Shown: piece after piece, positions 6,425 through 12,073 of the stretch | Layout of the letters: each line of letters begins with the position of its first letter | Position numbering within the stretch: the stretch's first letter is position 1 | NCBI GenBank assembly: GCA_001776475.1 | Contig: MFBQ01000009.1 | Location: forward strand, 1 to 13,956 | Direction: 5' to 3' | Source: Candidatus Curtissbacteria bacterium RIFCSPLOWO2_01_FULL_41_18 | GTDB lineage: Bacteria > Patescibacteriota > Microgenomatia > Curtissbacterales > GWA2-41-24 | Length of the DNA: 13,956 nt | Program-made: the position numbers and the translations under genes | The notes under the pieces: generated by a model | Databases searched by the model: none | What the model saw: only the letters and a program-made list of their open reading frames with translations | What the model was told of the DNA's origin: nothing

Positions 6425-7144
6425 ATGGACTTGACTGAACGCCAAAAAAACTTGCTCAGGTCTATCATCGAAAAATACATTGAAACCGCCGAACCTATTG
6501 GTTCCGAAACTATCGAAAAGGAGTCAAGCCTCGGCGTTTCTCCGGCAACCATCAGAAACGAAATGGTAAGACTCACTGCTTTAGGCTATCTAAAACAACC
6601 TCACACATCAGCAGGCCGTGTCCCAACGTCCACAGGCATGAAATTTTATGTCGACCAATTGATGGAGGAAAAGGCTCTATCCTTAAAAGATGAGGTTGCC
6701 ATCAAGGAAGAATTGACGGAAGGTAACGAACCTTTCACCAAACTACTTCGCCACACCACCCGAGTTTTGGCAGACCAAACCAGATCTTTGGCAATAGCAA
6801 CCGATGAAGAGGGCGATATTTACTCAGCAGGCATGGCCAATATTTTGGATATGCCCGAGTTTTATGACATCGATATCACCAAAACTGTTCTTTCTATGAT
6901 TGAAAAATTTGAAATGCTACAGCAGATAATTGGTCAAATGCGCGCGGAAGATCAATTGCGTATACTTTTTGGTGATGAACTGGGAATTCCTTATCTTGAA
7001 CCATGTGGCTTTGTAGTTATTCGTTATCAGGTTCCAAACCATCAGGGAATACTGGGTGTAATTGGGCCATCGCGTCTCAATTACCAAATTGTTATTCCAA
7101 CAATCAGATATTTTTCGCAACTACTATCACAGATTTCAAGATAA
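6425..7144 (+). CDS. hrcA: Heat-inducible transcription repressor HrcA, short form
   Basis: HrcA binds CIRCE operators as a dimer and represses chaperone operons; in studied bacteria its activity depends on GroEL. The N-terminal winged helix is intact: LTERQ at 3-7, YIETAEPIGS at 18-27, SPATIRNEM at 39-47, and the family signature QPHTSAGRVPT at 58-68 followed by a YVDQL segment. The C-terminal block GILGVIGPSRLNY is also recognisable. At 239 residues it is about 100 shorter than typical HrcA (about 340). The loss lies in the central GAF-like and inserted dimerisation regions. The frame is clean, so this looks like a natural short form rather than a frameshift. It is the first gene of the cluster, 6 nt before grpE, behind a CIRCE-like site. 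Confidence 0.9.
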   Translation: MDLTERQKNLLRSIIEKYIETAEPIGSETIEKESSLGVSPATIRNEMVRLTALGYLKQPHTSAGRVPTSTGMKFYVDQLMEEKALSLKDEVAIKEELTEGNEPFTKLLRHTTRVLADQTRSLAIATDEEGDIYSAGMANILDMPEFYDIDITKTVLSMIEKFEMLQQIIGQMRAEDQLRILFGDELGIPYLEPCGFVVIRYQVPNHQGILGVIGPSRLNYQIVIPTIRYFSQLLSQISR

Positions 7145-7150
7145 ATTTAC

Positions 7151-7705
7151 ATGAATAGAACAAAAAAACCTACCCCAGCTGGCGCCACCGCACGAGATAA
7201 AGAATCGAAAAAGAAATTGGCGAGTGGGGAAATAGAATCGGTACTTACCAGAAGCAAGGAGCTTGAGGATATGCTCAAACGTACACTTGCCGATTACCAA
7301 AACTTAGAAAGACGCATCGAAGAAGAAAGAAGAATGCTTTCTAAACTCTCAAGCCTGCTTTTGATCGAAAAACTTTTGCCGATTTTGGACAATCTAGAAA
7401 GTGCTCAAATGCACATTAATGATGAAGGGTTAGAACTGGTTATTAAGCAGTTTAAGGAAGTTCTGTCATCAGAAGGTATCAGCGAGATTCAAGCAGATGG
7501 TCAAACGTTCGACCCCAATTTACATGAGGCAATTGAAATCCAAGAAGGTCAAGAAGATAATAAAATTGTTAAGGTTATTAATAAAGGTTATAAAATAGAT
7601 GACAAGGTAATAAGACCTGCCAAAGTTGTGGTTGTACGTAAAAATGTCCAAAAGCAGTCAGACGAAAAAGCTCAAGAAGCCATTGAATTTGGAGACTATG
7701 CGTAA
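7151..7705 (+). CDS. grpE: Nucleotide exchange factor GrpE
   Basis: GrpE dimers release ADP from DnaK. The 184-residue protein has a charged disordered N-terminus (1-30) and then a long helix at about 33-60 with the family-typical LADYQNLERRIEEER. Next come LLPILDNLESA near 77-87 and the C-terminal beta domain with FDPNLHEAIE and GYKIDDKVIRPAKVVV. The length is normal. It lies 6 nt after hrcA and 78 nt before dnaK, in the usual heat-shock order. No clear Shine-Dalgarno is visible, so translation may be coupled to hrcA. Confidence 0.95.
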   Translation: MNRTKKPTPAGATARDKESKKKLASGEIESVLTRSKELEDMLKRTLADYQNLERRIEEERRMLSKLSSLLLIEKLLPILDNLESAQMHINDEGLELVIKQFKEVLSSEGISEIQADGQTFDPNLHEAIEIQEGQEDNKIVKVINKGYKIDDKVIRPAKVVVVRKNVQKQSDEKAQEAIEFGDYA

Positions 7706-7728
7706 AATGGTTACCAGTTGGCTGGCTC

Positions 7729-7775
7729 GATAGTTGGATAGAAATTCTATCGATCTACCGATCTATCTAACTATC
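7729..7775 (+). promoter_or_regulatory. Competing hairpins in the dnaK leader
   Basis: GATAGTTGGATAG at 7729-7741 can pair with CTATCTAACTATC at 7763-7775 over 13 positions, with one G-U pair and a 21-nt loop. A shorter hairpin, GATAGAA 7737-7743 with TTCTATC 7745-7751, uses part of the same left arm, so the two cannot form together. The long stem ends 8 nt before the dnaK ATG, where a ribosome would land, and no Shine-Dalgarno is visible. This could be a thermosensor-like leader, an mRNA processing site or a palindromic repeat. There is no T-run, so it is not a terminator. Confidence 0.45.
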
Positions 7776-7783
7776 AAACTAAT

Positions 7784-9703
7784 ATGAGCAAGATAATTGG
7801 TATTGATTTAGGAACAACAAACTCGGTCGTTGCGGTTGTGGAGGCCGGCAAACCCAAGGTTATTCATTCTGCTGAAGGCCGCAACATTATTCCATCGGTT
7901 GTTGATCCAACCAAACATATTGTTGGTGATGTCGCCAAGCGCCAAATGGTTGTTAATCCTAAAACAACCATTTTTTCTGTCAAGCGCTTAATGGGCCGCA
8001 AATACAAAGACGCCGAGGTTCAGCGTGATATCAAATGGCTGCCCTACGAGGTCAAAGAAGGTCGTGACGGCATGGCCGTTGTGCGTGTCGAAGGCAAAGA
8101 CTATACTCCGCAAGAAATTTCTGCCATGGTACTTGGCAAAATCAAAGCGGATGCCGAGAGCTATCTTGGCGAAAAGGTTGAAAAAGCGGTCATTACTGTT
8201 CCGGCCTACTTTGATGATGCCCAGCGCCAGGCTACCAAACAAGCTGGTGAAATTGCTGGCCTTACTGTTGAGCGCATCATCAACGAACCAACCGCAGCAG
8301 CTCTGGCCTACGGCCTTGATAAATCCCACGCCCATACTATTGCTGTTTACGATTTAGGCGGTGGCACTTTTGACATTTCTATTTTGGAACTTGGCGAAGG
8401 TGTCTTTGAAGTTAAGGCTACCAACGGTGATACCCACCTTGGCGGTGACGACTTCGACTCCAAACTCGTCGAATATTTAATGGAGGAATTCAAAAAAGAA
8501 TCTGGCATGGACATTAAAGATGACCGTCAAGCACTACAGCGTCTTCGCGACGGGGCCGAAAAGGCTAAAATCGAACTCTCAACCACCTCCGAGGCCGAAA
8601 TTTCAATTCCCTATCTGACTGCCGATAAAACCGGTCCCAAGCACTTGCAAACCAAACTTTCCAGGGCTAAGCTCGAGCAAACTGTTGGTGATCTGGTCGA
8701 AAAAACTTTCGGGCCCTGCCAAAAGTGCCTCAAAGATGCCAAACTCGACCCCAAAAAAATTGACGAAGTCATTCTGGTTGGAGGTATGACTCGCATGCCG
8801 CTTGTTGTCAAAAAGGTCCAGGAGTTTTTCGGTAAAGAACCCCACAAAGGCTTGAACCCGGATGAAGTTGTCGCCATTGGTGCTGCTGTCCAAGGTGCAG
8901 TTTTAACCGGCGAAATGAAAGAGATGGTGCTTTTGGATGTCACCCCCCTAACTTTAGGAATCGAAACTCTTGGTGGGGTATCAACATCTTTAATCGTAAG
9001 AAACACCACCGTTCCAACATCAAAATCAGAAGTCTTCTCAACCGCCTCGGACAATCAAACGTCCGTTGAAATCAACGTTTTGCAGGGAGAACGCCCCATG
9101 GCTGCTGACAACAAGTCGCTCGGTCGCTTTATCCTGGATGGCATTCCGCCAGCTCCCCGTGGCGTTCCTCAGATTGAGGTTGCTTTCGATATCGATGCCA
9201 ACGGAATCCTGAGCGTAGCCGCCAAAGATAAAGCTACAGGTAAAGAGCAGTCAATAAAGATCACCGGCTCAACAGGCTTAACTGATGAAGAAATTGCCAG
9301 AATGACCAAAGAAGCCGAAGAGCATGCTAAAGAAGATGAAGTTAAAAAAGAAGAGATCGAGACAAGAAACCATGCCGATACCCTTATCTATCAGGCCGAA
9401 AAAGCCCTCAAAGACGCTGGTGACAAAGCACCGGCAGATGTTAAAAGCGAGGTTGAGGAGAAAATTAAAGCTCTCAAGGAAATTCAAGCGGCCGGTCCGG
9501 TTGACGAAGTCAAACAAAAGACTGAAGAACTATCATCCGTGCTATCAAAAATAGGCGAATCAATGTACAAAGGAGCAGAGGGTGCAAAAGGTGCAGATGA
9601 GTCAAAGGGTACAGATGGGCAGACAAAAGATGAAAAAGGTGAAGATCAAAAATCGAAAACGGACTCCAGTGATGTCCAAGAAGGAGAAGTCGTAAAGGAG
9701 TAG
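7784..9703 (+). CDS. dnaK: Chaperone protein DnaK (Hsp70)
   Basis: This ATP-dependent chaperone works with DnaJ and GrpE. The 639-residue product is full length. The ATPase domain shows phosphate-1 IGIDLGTTNS (5-14), phosphate-2 DLGGGTFDIS (190-199), the GGDDFD loop (220-225) and adenosine motif ILVGGMTRMP (330-339). The interdomain linker is VLLDVTPLTLGIET (382-395). The substrate-binding beta domain includes NVLQGERPMA, and the helical lid starts near 500. Residues 597-639 are a Gly/Lys/Asp/Glu-rich disordered tail without the EEVD of eukaryotic Hsp70. The start agrees with the family N-terminus. A hairpin leader precedes it, and its final codons AAG GAG double as the ribosome binding site of the next gene. 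Confidence 0.98.
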   Translation: MSKIIGIDLGTTNSVVAVVEAGKPKVIHSAEGRNIIPSVVDPTKHIVGDVAKRQMVVNPKTTIFSVKRLMGRKYKDAEVQRDIKWLPYEVKEGRDGMAVVRVEGKDYTPQEISAMVLGKIKADAESYLGEKVEKAVITVPAYFDDAQRQATKQAGEIAGLTVERIINEPTAAALAYGLDKSHAHTIAVYDLGGGTFDISILELGEGVFEVKATNGDTHLGGDDFDSKLVEYLMEEFKKESGMDIKDDRQALQRLRDGAEKAKIELSTTSEAEISIPYLTADKTGPKHLQTKLSRAKLEQTVGDLVEKTFGPCQKCLKDAKLDPKKIDEVILVGGMTRMPLVVKKVQEFFGKEPHKGLNPDEVVAIGAAVQGAVLTGEMKEMVLLDVTPLTLGIETLGGVSTSLIVRNTTVPTSKSEVFSTASDNQTSVEINVLQGERPMAADNKSLGRFILDGIPPAPRGVPQIEVAFDIDANGILSVAAKDKATGKEQSIKITGSTGLTDEEIARMTKEAEEHAKEDEVKKEEIETRNHADTLIYQAEKALKDAGDKAPADVKSEVEEKIKALKEIQAAGPVDEVKQKTEELSSVLSKIGESMYKGAEGAKGADESKGTDGQTKDEKGEDQKSKTDSSDVQEGEVVKE

Positions 9704-9705
9704 AT

Positions 9706-10137
9706 GTGGCTAAACTCACCACAGAACTTTTCGTCCTCTGCGATCATGCCTCTGTCTCCCAAGAACAAAAGCTTTCAATAATTGGCATTTTTGATCAATT
9801 TTTTATTGCTAACTTACCCACTGCTTGGCCAAAAATGTACCTGGTTGCGGTTGTCAAGGGCCAACCGGGTCAGCAGTATCCATTAACCCTAAAGTTGATT
9901 CCGCCCGCCAAAACAGATCAAAATTTCCCAGATAAAGACTTTCAAATTACCTTGGGGCAAAATGGCAAAGCCAACGTCATGACTGAGCTTGTCAATTTTC
10001 CCTTACAGGTTGCAGGAGTCCACAGAATCCAGCTTTTAGCGGACAAAGATCTGATTGGCGAGCTTGAGTTTAAAGTCAATAAGACAACAGCAACCTATGG
10101 CGGTCAAGACATGCAAGGGAAGAAAGTAGTTAACTAA
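9706..10137 (+). CDS. Small DUF6941-like protein inside the chaperone cluster
   Basis: The 143-residue protein has the opening I associate with the DUF6941 family: ELFVLCDHASVSQEQKLSIIGIFDQFF near 7-33, then alternating beta strands, as in a single beta-sandwich domain. No signal peptide, membrane segment or catalytic motif is visible. The function of the family is unknown to me. The start is GTG 9706, not the out-of-frame ATG at 9704. AAAGGAG at 9694-9700 lies 5 nt upstream, one of the few good ribosome binding sites in the window. Only 2 nt separate it from the dnaK stop, so it is co-transcribed with dnaK and may be heat-inducible. The family label is from memory and less certain than the coding call. 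Confidence 0.75.
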   Translation: MAKLTTELFVLCDHASVSQEQKLSIIGIFDQFFIANLPTAWPKMYLVAVVKGQPGQQYPLTLKLIPPAKTDQNFPDKDFQITLGQNGKANVMTELVNFPLQVAGVHRIQLLADKDLIGELEFKVNKTTATYGGQDMQGKKVVN

Positions 10138-10162
10138 TTTTATGAACAGTCAAAGGTTGTAC

Positions 10163-10252
10163 GGTCACGAAGCCCGTTTTGTAAAACGTTTAACGAAGTT
10201 CGTTAAGTCTTCACCCGCACTATAAACTCTAAACGATACCGGCTTCGTAACC
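10163..10252. repeat. Nested palindromes upstream of dnaJ
   Basis: Three inverted repeats are nested in this gene-free spacer. The outer arms GGTCACGAAGCC (10163-10174) and GGCTTCGTAACC (10241-10252) pair at 11 of 12 positions. Inside are CGTTTT 10175-10180 with AAAACG 10183-10188, and the 17-nt palindrome TTAACGAAGTTCGTTAA at 10190-10206. Together they would fold into a branched structure ending 15 nt before the dnaJ -10 box. No T-run follows. It could be a palindromic repeat, an operator or an RNA structure between the two cistrons. Confidence 0.5.
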
Positions 10253-10273
10253 CTTTAACGATTCACGTATAAT
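10245..10273 (+). promoter_or_regulatory. dnaJ promoter with leaderless geometry
   Basis: A perfect TATAAT at 10268-10273 lies 6 nt before the dnaJ ATG at 10280. The usual start 7 nt after the -10 box would fall on the A of the ATG, giving a leaderless mRNA. There is indeed no Shine-Dalgarno. The -35 region (TCGTAA at 10245-10250) matches at only 3 of 6 positions. dnaJ may therefore be transcribed both from the operon promoter and from here. Confidence 0.5.
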
Positions 10274-10279
10274 TGAACC

Positions 10280-11140
10280 ATGGCTACCAAGCAAGATTAC
10301 TATCAAATCCTCGGTGTTTCCAAAAATGCCGATGAGGACGAAATTAAAAAAGCTTATCGGGTTAAAGCCAGAAAGCATCACCCGGATGTTGATAAATCTC
10401 AAGGTGCCGAACAAAAGTTCAAAGAAATAAACGAGGCTTATCAGGTTCTCTCAGACCCTCAAAAGAAATCTGCCTACGACCAGTATGGCCACGCCGCTTT
10501 TGAACCTGGTGGTGGATTCGGAGCAGGCGCAGGCGGCCCCTTCGGAGGCCAGGGCGGTTTTCGTACGTACACTTGGTCATCAGGCGGTGGCGATTCCGGA
10601 TTTGATTTTGGCGGTTTTGCCGATCCTTTCGATATCTTCGAAGCCTTTTTTGGCGGCCAGTCGCCATTCGGCAGATCTGCCCGCCTTCCTCGCTACGTCA
10701 TCAATTTAGATTTTATGGAAGCAGTCCATGGTGTCCAAAAAGAAGTTGAAGTAGAGGGCAAGCGTCAAAAAATAAAAATTCCCCCGGGAGTTGATGACGG
10801 CAGCGAAATTCGCTTTTCTAACTTTATCATTGTTTGCCAAGTAGCCGGAAGTTCAAAATTCAGAAGAAGAGGCTACGATATCGTTACCGAAAAAGAAATT
10901 TCCTTTGCCCAGGCAGCTCTTGGCACAATTTTAGAAATTGAAACTGTCGATGGGCCTGTTAAAATTCGTATCCCAACCGGCACTCAACCCGGCACTCAAA
11001 TTCGCCTTCGCGGCAAAGGCGTCAGGCATGTCACCGGTCGAGGCCAAGGCGACCACTACGTAATCATCAGAGTCAAGGTTCCGAGTAAACTCAGTCGAGA
11101 GCAGAAACGATTACTAGATGAACTGGAGAGTTTATCCTGA
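10280..11140 (+). CDS. dnaJ: DnaJ-type co-chaperone lacking the zinc-finger domain
   Basis: J proteins deliver substrates to DnaK and stimulate its ATPase. The J domain (about 5-69) has the essential HPD at 34-36. A Gly/Phe-rich linker runs from about 76 to 130. The C-terminal domains follow, with LDFMEAVHG at 143-151, IKIPPGVDDGSEIRF at 165-179, and IPTGTQPGTQIRLRGKG at 231-247. The four CxxCxGxG repeats expected inside the first C-terminal domain are absent, and the only Cys is residue 186. It is therefore a type II (CbpA-like) architecture of 286 residues rather than about 370. The frame is intact, so the absence is architectural, not damage. Because it sits in the dnaK cluster it is probably the main partner of this DnaK. 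The stop is TGA. Confidence 0.93.
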   Translation: MATKQDYYQILGVSKNADEDEIKKAYRVKARKHHPDVDKSQGAEQKFKEINEAYQVLSDPQKKSAYDQYGHAAFEPGGGFGAGAGGPFGGQGGFRTYTWSSGGGDSGFDFGGFADPFDIFEAFFGGQSPFGRSARLPRYVINLDFMEAVHGVQKEVEVEGKRQKIKIPPGVDDGSEIRFSNFIIVCQVAGSSKFRRRGYDIVTEKEISFAQAALGTILEIETVDGPVKIRIPTGTQPGTQIRLRGKGVRHVTGRGQGDHYVIIRVKVPSKLSREQKRLLDELESLS

Positions 11141-11143
11141 GCA

Positions 11144-11170
11144 CTTCAATTACACTCAGTGTAAACGAAG
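11144..11170. repeat. Palindrome after dnaJ
   Basis: TTACACT 11150-11156 and AGTGTAA 11158-11164 form a perfect 7-bp inverted repeat around one base, extended by CTTC 11144-11147 with GAAG 11167-11170. No T-run follows, so it is at most a weak or factor-assisted terminator, or an mRNA 3'-end stabiliser. The rest of the spacer to 11275 holds TCTGCTCGAAGA at 11191-11202, shared with the lepA-hrcA spacer. It also has a TATACT at 11252-11257 that could be a -10 box for the next gene, without a recognisable -35. Confidence 0.45.
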
Positions 11171-11275
11171 TCAAAGGAAGATTAAAAACGTCTGCTCGAA
11201 GAACTAGAAATATAACTAAACATGAATGCAGTATGCCCGGTGAAGAAATAATATACTTAAGGCAAGGATTTAATT

Positions 11276-11863
11276 ATGGAAGACTCTAGTGAATCAGAAG
11301 GGGCATCATTAACTACTGATGCTACCCAGTCGGATAGTAAACTTGTTCCAAAAGAACAGGGATCAAGAGATTTATCTTTGTTAGAAGTAGCCAGAATAGT
11401 TCATGAAAAAGGTAACGATTTTGCACCCGCACTGTATGATTCTTACGCAGAAAGATTCGAAACCACAACAGCACCGCCACAACGCCCTCTAAGGATTGTA
11501 GATGACGCAAGGCAGGTCATCTGCCGCCAGGACAGAGACCCCAAAACAAGGGAACTTCAAGATTTAAGGCAAATCACGCTGTTTATTGGACCCTCAACGC
11601 AAGACCATGAAGTCATCATTGGTTACCCCCGAGCGAGCTTCTTTTACACAAAAAAAGATGAAAGATGGAATTACAAAGGAGCCCAAGTGGGCATAAGAGG
11701 TGCCATGATTGGGACAAAGATGATTATTGCTCAGCATAAAGGACAAGGGGATGTGAGGGCTTACCTTTTAGAAAATCACGTTAGCATGAATGACCTTGAA
11801 AGGCTTATCCGACCATACTTAAGTGGCAAATCGGACGTTCTTCGCTTGGAAGATTCGTCATAA
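11276..11863 (+). CDS. Hypothetical protein, 195 aa
   Basis: I do not recognise this family. Residues 1-32 are acidic, Ser/Thr-rich and probably disordered. A helix-like segment LSLLEVARIVHEKG covers 33-46. Residues 70-165 look mixed alpha/beta, with DLRQITLFIGPS near 96-107, FFYTKKDERWNYKG near 121-134 and a glycine-rich strand region after it. The C-terminal MNDLERLIRPYLSGK is helical. There is no signal peptide or membrane helix, so it is probably cytoplasmic. AAGGA at 11264-11268 sits 7 nt before the ATG, supporting this start. It follows dnaJ by 135 nt and precedes the nusA terminator/promoter region, so it is probably its own unit or the distal end of the chaperone transcript. Confidence 0.75.
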   Translation: MEDSSESEGASLTTDATQSDSKLVPKEQGSRDLSLLEVARIVHEKGNDFAPALYDSYAERFETTTAPPQRPLRIVDDARQVICRQDRDPKTRELQDLRQITLFIGPSTQDHEVIIGYPRASFFYTKKDERWNYKGAQVGIRGAMIGTKMIIAQHKGQGDVRAYLLENHVSMNDLERLIRPYLSGKSDVLRLEDSS

Positions 11864-11869
11864 AGTAAT

Positions 11870-11898
11870 TTGACTCAAGCCCCACATTTTGCTAGAAT
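11870..11898 (+). promoter_or_regulatory. Promoter upstream of nusA
   Basis: TTGACT at 11870-11875 and TAGAAT at 11893-11898 each match consensus at five of six positions and are exactly 17 nt apart. With the rpsT promoter this is one of the two best sigma-70-type promoters in the window. The expected start is near 11905, after the preceding gene has ended and 24 nt before the terminator hairpin. Confidence 0.6.
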
Positions 11899-11928
11899 TC
11901 CCATAGATTTTAGGTACTCAAAGTTTTG

Positions 11929-11951
11929 AGGCGCAGTTTGCGCCTTTTTTT
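11929..11951 (+). terminator. Intrinsic terminator in the nusA leader
   Basis: AGGCGCA at 11929-11935 pairs perfectly with TGCGCCT at 11939-11945 around a GTT loop, and a run of seven T follows (11945-11951). This is a textbook intrinsic terminator. It could end the preceding transcript. Because a strong promoter starts just upstream of it, it would also terminate most transcripts entering nusA after about 45 nt, which is an attenuator layout. Confidence 0.85.
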
Positions 11952-11967
11952 GAAAAAAGAGAATTTG

Positions 11968-12027
11968 AATATCAGCCCTGCTTGCTCAGATTCAATAGAA
12001 ATCTGAGCTGAGCTTCCTGATATTTTT
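11968..12027. repeat. Second ATATCAG/CTGATAT palindromic element
   Basis: AATATCAG 11968-11975 pairs with CTGATATT 12017-12024. Inside, GCTCAGATT 11984-11992 pairs perfectly with AATCTGAGC 12000-12008 around a 7-nt loop. The two stems are separated by symmetrical 8-nt internal loops. The outer arms are the same as in the rpsT/murJ spacer. Five T (12023-12027) end the right arm, so it could also act as a second, weaker terminator. TATAAC at 12042-12047 downstream is a possible alternative -10 box for nusA, lacking a -35. Confidence 0.55.
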
Positions 12028-12073
12028 AAAAACCTAAAATTTATAACAAACAAATTAAGGAAAGTTTTTAAAA

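Noticed and set aside
8611..9054. A 147-codon minus-strand frame inside dnaK.
   Set aside because: It is the antisense of highly conserved DnaK coding sequence; long antisense frames are common there, and no promoter or start signal supports it.
9704..9706. ATG just before the DUF6941-like gene, as an alternative start.
   Set aside because: It is out of frame with the open reading frame; GTG at 9706 is in frame and properly spaced from AAAGGAG.
11929..12027. Metabolite riboswitch in the nusA leader.
   Set aside because: I recognise no conserved aptamer core; the simple promoter-terminator plus palindrome layout does not need one.
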